A stretch of DNA of 42,436 bases, taken from Haliea sp. Lineage in GTDB: Bacteria; Pseudomonadota; Gammaproteobacteria; Pseudomonadales; Halieaceae. Shown here in pieces: positions 1 through 7,349 of the stretch; the stretch's first letter is position 1; each line of letters opens with the position of its first letter. The stretch covers positions 1 through 42,436 of the forward strand of contig PKDD01000015.1 of NCBI GenBank assembly GCA_002862465.1, in the 5' to 3' direction. The notes beneath the pieces are model-generated. The model saw only the letters and a list, made by a program, of their open reading frames with translations. It ran no database searches and was not told where the DNA came from. The position numbers were made by a program, and so were the translations under genes.

Positions 1-170
1 CAGCTGTTGACGCAGAAGAGTTCGGACAGGCGGGCTTAACTGAACGCCTTATCACTGCCGAATTTGACAGCCTAGAAGCTGCCACTGCTTGGGCTGACGT
101 TGATATGCATGTGAACGCCGGCGTTTTTAGCAAAGTTACGGTCAAACCGGACAGATTGGTACTGCCGTGA
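1..170 (+). CDS. yciI: YciI family protein, C-terminal part (5' truncated by window edge)
   Basis: An open frame enters from the left edge (first whole codon at base 3) and stops at TGA 168-170, giving about 55 residues. The end reads as FDSLEAATAWADVDMHVNAG followed by VFSKVTVKPDRLVLP. This matches the last half of YciI proteins, which are about 95-100 residue dimeric alpha-beta barrel proteins ending in a 'DPYVxAGVYxxVxVKPF' type strand. The function of YciI is not settled; a conserved His-Asp pair in the missing N-terminal half is proposed to be catalytic. A 118-base gap separates it from the next gene. Family call is by memory of the C-terminal pattern only. Confidence 0.7.
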   Translation, partial: AVDAEEFGQAGLTERLITAEFDSLEAATAWADVDMHVNAGVFSKVTVKPDRLVLP

Positions 171-229
171 ACTTCAACTTCTGCATCTGTCACGCTATAT
201 TAGGCATGCCGAGCCCATTTTATGCATCG

Positions 230-257
230 TTAGACTAACTAAACCTGCTTATATTAA
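230..257 (+). promoter_or_regulatory. Weak candidate sigma-70 promoter upstream of the SH3 protein gene
   Basis: TTAGAC (230-235) and TATTAA (252-257) are separated by 16 bases and lie about 30 bases before the TTG start at 289. The region 171-288 is otherwise non-coding and AT-rich near its end. Matches to consensus are only partial, so this is a guess. Confidence 0.25.
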
Positions 258-288
258 TTTTTTCGAGATGATTTAAAAGGAACAACAT

Positions 289-963
289 TTGCGACTTTCC
301 ATATGCATATTACTACTCTCATTGCTCTTTTCGTTGTCTATTCAGGCTGCAGAAATACGCTATGTCAGCGACAAACAGTTTGTCCCTCTCCGCAGTGGAG
401 CGGGTACTAACTATCGCATCGTTCACCGCGGCATTCCCTCGGGAACTCGCCTGACCGTCAATAGCTCGCTTGCGGACGGATCCTGGTCAGACGTGACGAT
501 GGAAAATGGCAACAGAGGTTGGATTCAGCCGCAGTTCCTTATGCGGGACCCTCCGGCGCGACTCAAACTTAGTGAAATTTCCGCACAAGCTGATAAAGCG
601 CGTGCAAAAAATATCGATCTAGAGTCTAAATTGGCGGCCCTAGTAACTCAACGCGACGAACTCATCAACCAAGTCACTGGAAGCGACTTTGAACTAAACG
701 GTGTCTCCGCCGAACTGCATGAATTGAAAAAAATCTCTGGCAAGTCGGTGCAGTTAGATAAGGACAATCGCCGACTAGTAGAGGAGGCAGAGAACTTACG
801 TTCCGATGTAGAAATGCTTGAGGCAGAGCGCCTGCGCCTGCAAGATAAGCTAGAAAGTGAAGACTTTATGAACGGCGCTATGGCAGTATTGTTGGGCGTT
901 ATTATTGCCTTAGTGGTACCGCGCCTAATACCCAAACGGCGTAAAGATTCGAGCTGGGCCTAA
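289..963 (+). CDS. ygiM: SH3-domain, coiled-coil, membrane-anchored protein (YgiM / TIGR04211 type)
   Basis: The 224-residue product has an N-terminal signal-like hydrophobic stretch (about 1-20, ending SIQAAE). A bacterial SH3 domain follows (about 24-85, with RYVSDKQFVPLRSGAGTNY and GWIQPQFL), then a coiled coil (about 92-192, rich in E, K, L, R) and one membrane helix (about 195-213) with a basic tail. This is the order of E. coli YgiM and the TIGR04211 SH3-and-anchor family, of similar length. The role of the family is poorly defined; a part in envelope integrity is likely. The start is TTG at 289, chosen because AAAAGG at 275-280 sits at good spacing and the signal peptide starts there. 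A cyclophilin gene follows after 29 bases, probably in the same operon. Confidence 0.85.
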   Translation: MRLSICILLLSLLFSLSIQAAEIRYVSDKQFVPLRSGAGTNYRIVHRGIPSGTRLTVNSSLADGSWSDVTMENGNRGWIQPQFLMRDPPARLKLSEISAQADKARAKNIDLESKLAALVTQRDELINQVTGSDFELNGVSAELHELKKISGKSVQLDKDNRRLVEEAENLRSDVEMLEAERLRLQDKLESEDFMNGAMAVLLGVIIALVVPRLIPKRRKDSSWA

Positions 964-992
964 AACAACACAAAGTATGCGAGGAAACCATC

Positions 993-1562
993 ATGTTACG
1001 ACTATTGTTATTATGTCTGTCGTTTACACTGCCGACTATCACCCTAGCGGCTGAACCTGACTCAACTAACCCTTTTGTTATTATCGAAACCAGCGAAGGT
1101 AACATTACAGTGGAGCTATTCGCTGATAAAGCTCCAGTCACCGTCGCCAACTTTTTAAGCTACGTAGACAGCGGTTTTTACACTGGTACGATTTTCCATA
1201 GAGTCATTCCCAATTTTATGATTCAGGGAGGAGGCTTCCTTCCCGACATGACAGAGAAAAAAAATTCGGATCCCATTGTCAATGAATCAAAAAATAGGCT
1301 GCACAATATACGCGGCAGCATCGCTATGGCCCGCACTAACAATCCCGACTCAGCTACCTCCCAATTTTATATCAACCAACGCTCAAACCTGAATCTAGAT
1401 TGGGCTCCTGGCCGAGAAGGCTACGCTGTTTTTGGTGAGGTTCGTCAAGGTATGGACGTTGTGGACTTTATCGCGACGGTAGACACTGGCAGGGTGAAAG
1501 GTATGGGTGACGTACCCGCAAAGCCAGTTCTGATCGAAGAAGTCGTGCGACAGCAGCCCTGA
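993..1562 (+). CDS. ppiA: Periplasmic peptidyl-prolyl cis-trans isomerase, cyclophilin type
   Basis: The 189-residue protein carries a signal peptide (about 1-19, ending TLAAEP) and a single cyclophilin domain (about 27-186). Active-site residues of the family are in place: IFHRVIPNFMIQGGGF contains the catalytic Arg (R70), Phe and Gln. It catalyses proline cis-trans isomerisation during folding of exported proteins in the periplasm. The length matches PpiA. GAGGA upstream of ATG 993 supports the start. Its TGA (1560-1562) overlaps the ATG of the next gene by one base, so the two are probably translationally coupled. The cytoplasmic paralogue PpiB lacks a signal peptide, which favours PpiA. 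Confidence 0.92.
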   Translation: MLRLLLLCLSFTLPTITLAAEPDSTNPFVIIETSEGNITVELFADKAPVTVANFLSYVDSGFYTGTIFHRVIPNFMIQGGGFLPDMTEKKNSDPIVNESKNRLHNIRGSIAMARTNNPDSATSQFYINQRSNLNLDWAPGREGYAVFGEVRQGMDVVDFIATVDTGRVKGMGDVPAKPVLIEEVVRQQP

Positions 1563-2326
1563 TGATCCGACTCAGTGTCAATCTCAACAAAATTGCTCTG
1601 ATCCGCAACTCACGGGATACCACCAACCCGAGCATTCCTCAGCATGCTCAGATGTGTATCGATGCGGGGGCCAATGGGATAACAGTACACCCCCGTCCGG
1701 ACCAGCGGCATATTCGTGTCACAGACTGCTTTGACCTCGCCTCGATGCTGCAGGTTGAGTTCAACATCGAAGGGAACCCCATGACGGGTCCGCGCAAAAC
1801 TGAGCGTTCAGATGTAGGAGACTATCCGGGCTTTATGGCGCTAGTAAAAGAGATTCGCCCGACTCAATGTACCCTTGTGCCTGACGGTGATGGTCAGCTC
1901 ACTTCAGACCATGGCTTTGACCTGAAACAGGATGGGGAGCGCGTTGCGCAAGTCATCCAGGAGCTGCAATCCCTAGGCATCCGTACCAGTCTGTTCATGG
2001 ATCCGGATCCTGAGCAGATCCGCCTTGCGGCACAGACAGGTACCGACCGTATTGAGCTCTATACTGAAACCTATGCCCGCGCATTTAGAGAGGACGACAA
2101 TCTCGAGCATACATTCCAGCAATTTCTGCGGGCGGCTGAGGTGGCGGCAGAAGAAAATCTGGGACTGAACGCAGGACATGATCTGGACCTCAACAACTTG
2201 CCACGCTTCGCAACCATAGCGGGCTTGAAAGAAGTTTCAATAGGACACCACCTAACTGTCGATGCCATTCAAATGGGTCTAGCTAATGCTGTAGCCGCTT
2301 ATCAGCGGGCACTAAGAACAGGCTAA
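1562..2326 (+). CDS. pdxJ: Pyridoxine 5'-phosphate synthase, divergent PdxJ subtype
   Basis: PdxJ condenses 1-deoxy-D-xylulose 5-phosphate with 3-amino-2-oxopropyl phosphate in the last ring-forming step of the DXP-dependent vitamin B6 pathway. The 254-residue TIM-barrel protein keeps GITVHPRPDQRHI, an EFNIEG strand, RIELYTE and LNAGHDL, which correspond to the active-site His/Arg, Glu, Glu and His positions. The N-terminus reads LSVNLNKIALIRNSR, where the common proteobacterial form is VNIDHIATLRNAR, so the Asp-His pair is Asn-Lys. About ten extra residues follow NIEG (NPMTGPRKTERSDVG). This pattern resembles PdxJ that I recall from Bacteroidetes. Canonical gammaproteobacterial pdxJ usually lies near recO and era; here it is coupled to ppiA and to a SnoaL-like gene by single-base overlaps at both ends. 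Confidence 0.85.
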   Translation: MIRLSVNLNKIALIRNSRDTTNPSIPQHAQMCIDAGANGITVHPRPDQRHIRVTDCFDLASMLQVEFNIEGNPMTGPRKTERSDVGDYPGFMALVKEIRPTQCTLVPDGDGQLTSDHGFDLKQDGERVAQVIQELQSLGIRTSLFMDPDPEQIRLAAQTGTDRIELYTETYARAFREDDNLEHTFQQFLRAAEVAAEENLGLNAGHDLDLNNLPRFATIAGLKEVSIGHHLTVDAIQMGLANAVAAYQRALRTG

Positions 2327-2859
2327 TGGACCCAAGACTGCAAGCCTTCCTGGACAAGCAAGAGATTACAGAGCTTGTCCACAGCTACTGCAACGCTGCC
2401 GACCGGCACGACCATGAGAAAATGCGCGAGCTTTATCATGACGATGCTGTCGATGATCACGGCACCTTCTTCAAAGGCCTCGCGATGGAGTTCATCGACA
2501 GGCTGCCGGACATACAGGCGCCGATGATGATTCTGCATCACAACATCACCACCGTAAATATTGCGCTAGACGGACACTACGGCGAAGGTGAAATCTATAT
2601 TTTGGCTTTTCATCAAATAAAGACGGATGATCAACCCGTGGATCTCATGATAGGTGGTCGCTACTTAGACCGTTATGAGAAGCGTGAAGATGTGTGGAAA
2701 TTTAGTCACCGGGCAGTGCTCGCAGATTGGGCAACGTTGAACAACCCTTCCACTGTGCGACTTGATCATCCAATGATAGAAGGATCACACATCGGTCAAC
2801 CAGGTAGGAAGGATCCGTCCTACGCATTTTTCCGACTGTTCAAATGGGGTCTACGTTAA
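2326..2859 (+). CDS. SnoaL-like / NTF2-fold protein
   Basis: The 177-residue protein begins with the helical pattern typical of SnoaL-like (PF13577) proteins: LDKQEITELVHSYCNAADRH followed by DxxxMRELYHDDAVDDHG. A cone-shaped NTF2-like sheet follows, with GGRYLDRYEKR and VWKFSHRAV. Members are dehydratases, isomerases, aromatic-dioxygenase small subunits or orphan proteins of secondary and steroid metabolism. The Asp-His pairs near residues 26-43 are typical polar pocket residues. ATG 2326 overlaps the pdxJ TAA by one base, so it is read from the same transcript. Substrate unknown; a link with B6 synthesis is not implied by the fold. Confidence 0.8.
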   Translation: MDPRLQAFLDKQEITELVHSYCNAADRHDHEKMRELYHDDAVDDHGTFFKGLAMEFIDRLPDIQAPMMILHHNITTVNIALDGHYGEGEIYILAFHQIKTDDQPVDLMIGGRYLDRYEKREDVWKFSHRAVLADWATLNNPSTVRLDHPMIEGSHIGQPGRKDPSYAFFRLFKWGLR

Positions 2860-2930
2860 TCCGCTACAATGTTCGAAGCAGACTTAGATCACTCAACTCT
2901 ACAAGCCATCCGCCTAAACACATCGACAGC

Positions 2931-2952
2931 TTGGCAGTGCCAATTGGCGCCA
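2931..2952. promoter_or_regulatory. Overlapping palindromes (TTGGC/GCCAA units) upstream of the sulfotransferase gene
   Basis: Three perfect palindromes overlap. TTGGCA-G-TGCCAA is at 2931-2943, GCCAATTGGC at 2939-2948 and TGGCGCCA at 2945-2952. They lie 23-44 bases before ATG 2975, where an operator would be expected. No protein is known to me to bind this exact arrangement here, so the operator role is inferred from position and symmetry. Confidence 0.45.
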
Positions 2953-2974
2953 CGATTCTGCCATAGGAAATGAC

Positions 2975-4237
2975 ATGATCGATAAGAAAGCACGAAATCC
3001 CAGCATGCAACACCCATCGAACCTTCAACCATTCTCTATCAAGTTGATTAATCGTTTTGGGCGTACACTGCGAGCTTTTGGCATTTCAGTGCCATCACTA
3101 TCACCTCAACTTTTGTTGTTTAAAGCTCAAAAGCAAATCGGACTTCATGATTTTGGTGACGAGGGCTTTCTGCCTGCTCTTTACAAGCTGTGCCAATCCT
3201 TGGACCAGGAGGCCAAGTTATCCCAGATAGGGCGCATAGCAGCGCAAGAAATGTTGATTAATAATTTAAAGATTCGTCTACAGTTAACCGATTACAGAAA
3301 ACGGAGGCCAGAAGTTGCGCAACAAAAGATTCAACGCCCTTTGTTTGTACTCGGCCTGCCTCGAACAGGAACCACCATCCTTTACGAATTGCTTGCACAG
3401 GACCCCGCACACCGCTCGCCGGTGAGTTGGGAAGTTTCTCAGCCTATGCCGCCAGCTCATCCGGATACATTCTTATCCGATCCACGTATAGCTGCAGTAG
3501 AGGATATCTTGCAAAAGACAGAAATACTCGCGCCGGGATTCAAGGCTATCCATGAAATTGGCTCACAATTGCCGCAGGAGTGCGTCGCCATTCTTGCATC
3601 GCACTTTATTTCTGATCAGTACGGCGCCACTTTTTTTATTCCTAAATACCGAGAGTGGACGCGCAATCAAGATATGACGAAGGCCTATGCTTGGCATTAT
3701 CAGTTTCTCCAGCACTTACAAGTGGATTACAAGAAACAGCGCTGGGTGTTGAAGACCCCGCCGCATCTCGCCTATATCGACGCGATTGTTAGGCAATACC
3801 CTGATGCAGCAATCATTCAAACTCATCGCGACCCAATGGATGTGATGGGTTCTATTTCTAGCTTGTCTTGTACCTTGCATAGCGCCTTTAGCGATGACAT
3901 CGACCCTAAAGAAATTGCCGCTAACGAAGTACTGTTTTTTTCTGCCCTGTTAAAGCAAGGCATGGCACAACGAGACGCTATGCCCGATCGCGACAGTCGA
4001 TTTTTCGATGTTCAGTTTAGCGATATTATTTCTGACCCCATCGCCAGTATTGACAAAATCTATCGACACTTTGGCTTTTATTTCAGTGCAGAAGCAAGAC
4101 AGGCCATGCAGCAATATCTCGAAAATAGACCCAGGGATAAACACGGTACGCATCATTATACCCTAGAGGACTTTGGCTTAAGTCGGAGGGAACACAAACC
4201 ACGGTTTCAAGAGTATAATCACCGCTATGGATTTTAG
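2975..4237 (+). CDS. Sulfotransferase family protein (Sulfotransfer_3 type)
   Basis: The 420-residue protein has the 5'-phosphosulfate-binding loop LFVLGLPRTGTTILYELL (about 123-140) and a 3'-phosphate-binding region AAIIQTHRDPMDVMGSIS further on. Both are hallmarks of PAPS-dependent sulfotransferases. A helical region of about 115 residues precedes the P-loop, as in the large bacterial sulfotransferases found in marine gammaproteobacteria and mycobacteria. The acceptor is unknown; lipids, sterols or small hydroxylated molecules are possible. AGGAA at 2966-2970 supports ATG 2975; an internal ATG at residue 11 is a weaker alternative. It stands alone, 115 bases after the SnoaL gene, behind a cluster of palindromes. 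Confidence 0.85.
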   Translation: MIDKKARNPSMQHPSNLQPFSIKLINRFGRTLRAFGISVPSLSPQLLLFKAQKQIGLHDFGDEGFLPALYKLCQSLDQEAKLSQIGRIAAQEMLINNLKIRLQLTDYRKRRPEVAQQKIQRPLFVLGLPRTGTTILYELLAQDPAHRSPVSWEVSQPMPPAHPDTFLSDPRIAAVEDILQKTEILAPGFKAIHEIGSQLPQECVAILASHFISDQYGATFFIPKYREWTRNQDMTKAYAWHYQFLQHLQVDYKKQRWVLKTPPHLAYIDAIVRQYPDAAIIQTHRDPMDVMGSISSLSCTLHSAFSDDIDPKEIAANEVLFFSALLKQGMAQRDAMPDRDSRFFDVQFSDIISDPIASIDKIYRHFGFYFSAEARQAMQQYLENRPRDKHGTHHYTLEDFGLSRREHKPRFQEYNHRYGF

Positions 4238-4253
4238 AGCCCATCTGAAAAGC

Positions 4254-4347
4254 ATTTTCCCCATTACTTACGCAAATAGGGTTAGGGACATATGCAAATG
4301 TCTGCCTATGCCAAAATATTGTCTTGCAAATTTTCCCCAATAACTTA
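4254..4347. repeat. Imperfect direct repeat flanking an inverted repeat, upstream of the LLM oxidoreductase gene
   Basis: ATTTTCCCCATTACTTA (4254-4270) recurs as ATTTTCCCCAATAACTTA (4330-4347). Between them lies GACAT-N6-ATGTC (4287-4302). The unit fills most of the 127-base gap between the sulfotransferase gene and the LLM gene, and its second copy ends 17-23 bases before the two candidate start codons. It may be a repressor or activator array; this is a reading of symmetry and position only. Confidence 0.4.
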
Positions 4348-4364
4348 AGCCCACCGTATCGAGA

Positions 4365-5411
4365 ATGACTATGACAAGCCCTGCCGAATTTCCAGAATTA
4401 AGTTGCTATTTACTTCCGGGCCACACTACTACGCCGGCCGATGCGATTGCAGAGGCAAAGCAAGCAGAAGCGTTAGGGCTCGGAAAAGTTTGGGTGTCAG
4501 AGCGATTCGACGTTAAAGATGCTGGCGTGATTTGCTCCGCAGCGCTGGCGGCAACAGACTCTATTCATGTCGCCACAGGGGGCACTAATCTTCACACCCG
4601 TCACCCAATGGTGCTCGCAACGATGTGTAGCACTCTGCATTATATGTCGGCCGGACGTTTTGAGTTAGGTTTGGCGCGTGGAGTCGCTATTCGCAATCAA
4701 CTGATGGGCCTGAACTCAGTCAGTAATGCGCAAATGGCAGAGGGCATAGAGCTACTGCGCAGCCTTTGGCGTGGCGAAAAAATCATGGGCCATGAAGGTA
4801 AAATGGGCAACTTGCCGTACCTGAGCATGGGAGACTGGATGGCCGCAGATATCCCGCTGCATTTTGTCGGGTTTGGGCCCAAAAGTTTGCGCTTTGCCGG
4901 ACAGCACTTCGATGGCGTGCATTTGCATACCTTTGTCACGGATCATGGTTTGCGTCGCGCCAAGTCATTTATTAACGAAGGGGCCGAACGTGCCGGACGT
5001 AACCCTGAAGACATTAAATTGCACTCCGTCTTGGCGACCGGCATGGATCTTGACCGTGAAGGCTATTTGCGCAAATTAGTCGCGCGTATGGCTACCTATA
5101 TGCAGGCGCCGGGTTATGCAGAGATGTTGATTGAGCTCAATGAGTGGGATCCGGAGGTACTAGTGACCTTTAGGGCAGATTCAGTGGTGTCCTCTATGGC
5201 AGGTGGCATTGATAGCGTCGCCACATTAGAGCAGTTAGAACAGATCAGCGAGTTAATTCCGCAAGAATGGCTGCCCGCTGCGCTAGGCAGTGCAGAAGAA
5301 TGTGCGCAAGCGTGGAAAAACCAATTGCATGTAGGTTCCGATGGTGTGGTGATTCATGGATCCACTCCCGAGGAATTCGCACCGATTGTGGCAGCCTATC
5401 GCCAGCTGTGA
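4365..5411 (+). CDS. LLM-class oxidoreductase, probably F420-dependent (TIGR03857 / MSMEG_2249-like)
   Basis: The 348-residue luciferase-like monooxygenase fold protein shows the family's GLGKVWVSERFDVKDAGV, VATGGTNLHTRHPMV and GRFELGLARG stretches. These match my recollection of the mycobacterial MSMEG_2249 group (TIGR03857), described as F420-dependent. Such enzymes move hydride between reduced deazaflavin F420 and an organic substrate; the substrate here is unknown. Two in-frame starts compete: ATG 4365 and ATG 4371. The purine-rich CGAG just upstream is better spaced for 4371, so two residues are uncertain. F420 use is not proven, since some LLM proteins use FMN and no F420 synthesis gene is in the window. 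Confidence 0.8.
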   Translation: MTMTSPAEFPELSCYLLPGHTTTPADAIAEAKQAEALGLGKVWVSERFDVKDAGVICSAALAATDSIHVATGGTNLHTRHPMVLATMCSTLHYMSAGRFELGLARGVAIRNQLMGLNSVSNAQMAEGIELLRSLWRGEKIMGHEGKMGNLPYLSMGDWMAADIPLHFVGFGPKSLRFAGQHFDGVHLHTFVTDHGLRRAKSFINEGAERAGRNPEDIKLHSVLATGMDLDREGYLRKLVARMATYMQAPGYAEMLIELNEWDPEVLVTFRADSVVSSMAGGIDSVATLEQLEQISELIPQEWLPAALGSAEECAQAWKNQLHVGSDGVVIHGSTPEEFAPIVAAYRQL

Positions 5412-5586
5412 CATTGCATCCATAGGATCCACCAGCGCCTTCAAAAGTGCCCTAATTCAATCAGTAAGTGGAGAAAGATGTGTTATGTTTTTGTCATCTG
5501 TGCGGAGTACTGCCCAACGCGACCAGCAAGCATCCAGTGCGCAACAACTAATAGGCCATTTTACAGGCTAGACGGCAGACTTTAGA

Positions 5587-5973
5587 TCATCCCGGCGGCT
5601 CACCGAAACGATTTGCATTGACATGGCTGGGCTGCACTAACCAGTAAAGCAAAATCAGGTAACCAATAATCGGAATCAAAGCAATCAACATCCACCAACC
5701 GCTTCTATCAATGTCACGGAGACGTCTCACAGTAACCGCAAGGTTCGGCAGTAATAGCGCAAGCCCTGCAAGTATTCCTAAAGGACCGCCTGCTTGGTCA
5801 TAAAAAGCCCCTGTTCCCTCCAGAGGATCGACAAAAGCACCATCAATGACCCGTAAAAAGAGATTAAACAGCAACAGTGCAAGAAACCACCACCAGTATT
5901 CCGAGCGGGGTGCCCTGCCGCTAAACGTCGCGTATTTGCTAAGAACCGTTCGAACCGCAGTTTGTATATCCAT
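5587..5973 (-). CDS. DUF805 inner-membrane protein
   Basis: The product of about 128 residues begins MDIQTAVRTVLSKYATFSGRAPRSEYWWWFL, the standard opening of DUF805 proteins (E. coli YhaH, YhaI). Three or four membrane helices follow, and a conserved VRRLRDIDRSGWWMLIALIP segment sits near residue 90. It ends VNANRFGEPP, also typical. Function is unknown. The frame is open ten codons further upstream, but AGGGG seven bases before the ATG at 5973 and the family's usual N-terminus favour 5973. It is monocistronic, with gaps of 175 and over 250 bases on its sides. Confidence 0.85.
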   Translation of the reverse strand: MDIQTAVRTVLSKYATFSGRAPRSEYWWWFLALLLFNLFLRVIDGAFVDPLEGTGAFYDQAGGPLGILAGLALLLPNLAVTVRRLRDIDRSGWWMLIALIPIIGYLILLYWLVQPSHVNANRFGEPPG

Positions 5974-6266
5974 TGCTATGCCCCTTTTATCACAATAATT
6001 CACTATGCCATCAATAGGCTATGCTTAACAGTATTTCACCTAGTGCTCATTCAAACTGTCGCGACTCTAGACACGGATATTGTCACTAGGCTCGAAATCA
6101 TTGGCGTCCCGTCGACTGCTTCAACTACACTAGACTGATTGCAGCGGGGTTGCGGCCCAAGTCAATGACTTAACATTTTAAGCAGCCGGCGTTCACCGCG
6201 TATTTGGCGCAAAGTGAAACCTTCAGATATGGATAACTTTTTAGTGTACATGGATATAGTTTTTTT

Positions 6267-7247
6267 ATGCGCCTAATGCTTGCACCTATGGAAGGTGTCA
6301 TCGACCACACTATGCGCCACCTACTCGCTTCGCTGGGTGGCCTAGATCGCTGCGTTACGGAGTTTGTGCGGGTCACCGATCGCCTATTACCGCCGCGCGT
6401 CTTTCACCGCTTCTGTCCTGAACTGCGAACGGGCGGCATCACTGCGGGCGGTGTTCCGGTTTACCTACAACTGTTGGGTGGTCAGGCAAGCGTTGTGGCG
6501 GAAAACGCAGCGCGGGCGGCCGAATTGGGTGCTCTCGGCATTGATCTGAACTTTGGATGTCCCGCTAAGACAGTGAACCGTTCTAATGGGGGCGCCATTC
6601 TTTTACGCGAGCCTCAGCGTGTGCACGCTATAGCCGCAGCAGCAAGGGCGGCTGTACCTGCGCATATTCCAGTCACAGTCAAAACGCGACTAGGATATGA
6701 AGATAAAGCACTATTTTTGGATATTGTGGCGGGCATAGAAGCGTCCGGCGCAAACGAACTTACGGTGCATGCCCGAACCAAGAAACAAGGCTATCGTCCA
6801 CCGGTCTGCTGGGACGCCATTGCCGAGGCTAGAGAATTAATATCGCTGCCAATCATTGCTAATGGGGATATTTGGAGCGTCGACGATGCCCTTCGCTGTC
6901 TCGCTGTCACCGGCTGTGAGTCATTGATGCTGGGGCGAGGTGTCTTGTGCCGCCCAGACCTGCCGAGATTGATTGCAACGGCAGCTGTCTGCGGAGAGCC
7001 CGGAGAATCTCTACACTGGTCAGACATCACGCCACTATTGGCGAATTTTTTTGAGCTGAACCTACTGCATTATGACGCCCGCAATGCAGGTAACCCTCTC
7101 AAACAATGGTTGGTTTACCTGCGTGGCTACTTTCCTCAAGCCGCACTTTTATTCGAACAGATCAAACGGTTACGCGCACCTGAAGATATTCGGCCTATTT
7201 TGCAAAAGACCTTAGATCCTGTTGGCGTCAAGCGCTGTGCAGCCTAA
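6267..7247 (+). CDS. dusC: tRNA-dihydrouridine(16) synthase DusC
   Basis: This flavoenzyme reduces uridine 16 in the D-loop of tRNA using NADPH. The 326-residue protein opens MRLMLAPMEGVIDHTMRHLL, the FMN-barrel start. It has LNFGCPAKTVNRSNGGAILL with the catalytic Cys at 98, then TVKTRLGY, LTVHARTKKQGY and PIIANGDIWS. The C-terminal helical domain contains KQWLVYLRGYF. The shorter motif set and the 'MEGVIDH' opening fit DusC better than DusA or DusB. No clear Shine-Dalgarno sequence precedes ATG 6267; GGA at 6250-6252 is rather distant, so expression may be low. Confidence 0.92.
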   Translation: MRLMLAPMEGVIDHTMRHLLASLGGLDRCVTEFVRVTDRLLPPRVFHRFCPELRTGGITAGGVPVYLQLLGGQASVVAENAARAAELGALGIDLNFGCPAKTVNRSNGGAILLREPQRVHAIAAAARAAVPAHIPVTVKTRLGYEDKALFLDIVAGIEASGANELTVHARTKKQGYRPPVCWDAIAEARELISLPIIANGDIWSVDDALRCLAVTGCESLMLGRGVLCRPDLPRLIATAAVCGEPGESLHWSDITPLLANFFELNLLHYDARNAGNPLKQWLVYLRGYFPQAALLFEQIKRLRAPEDIRPILQKTLDPVGVKRCAA

Positions 7248-7349
7248 CAGATTCACAGGATCGCGATTGTACAAGCGCAACTAATCAAGACATACTTCTA
7301 GCTTAGTTTGACGCCATGCAGGCCTAGTGGAGTTTTTAACGGAAACCAT

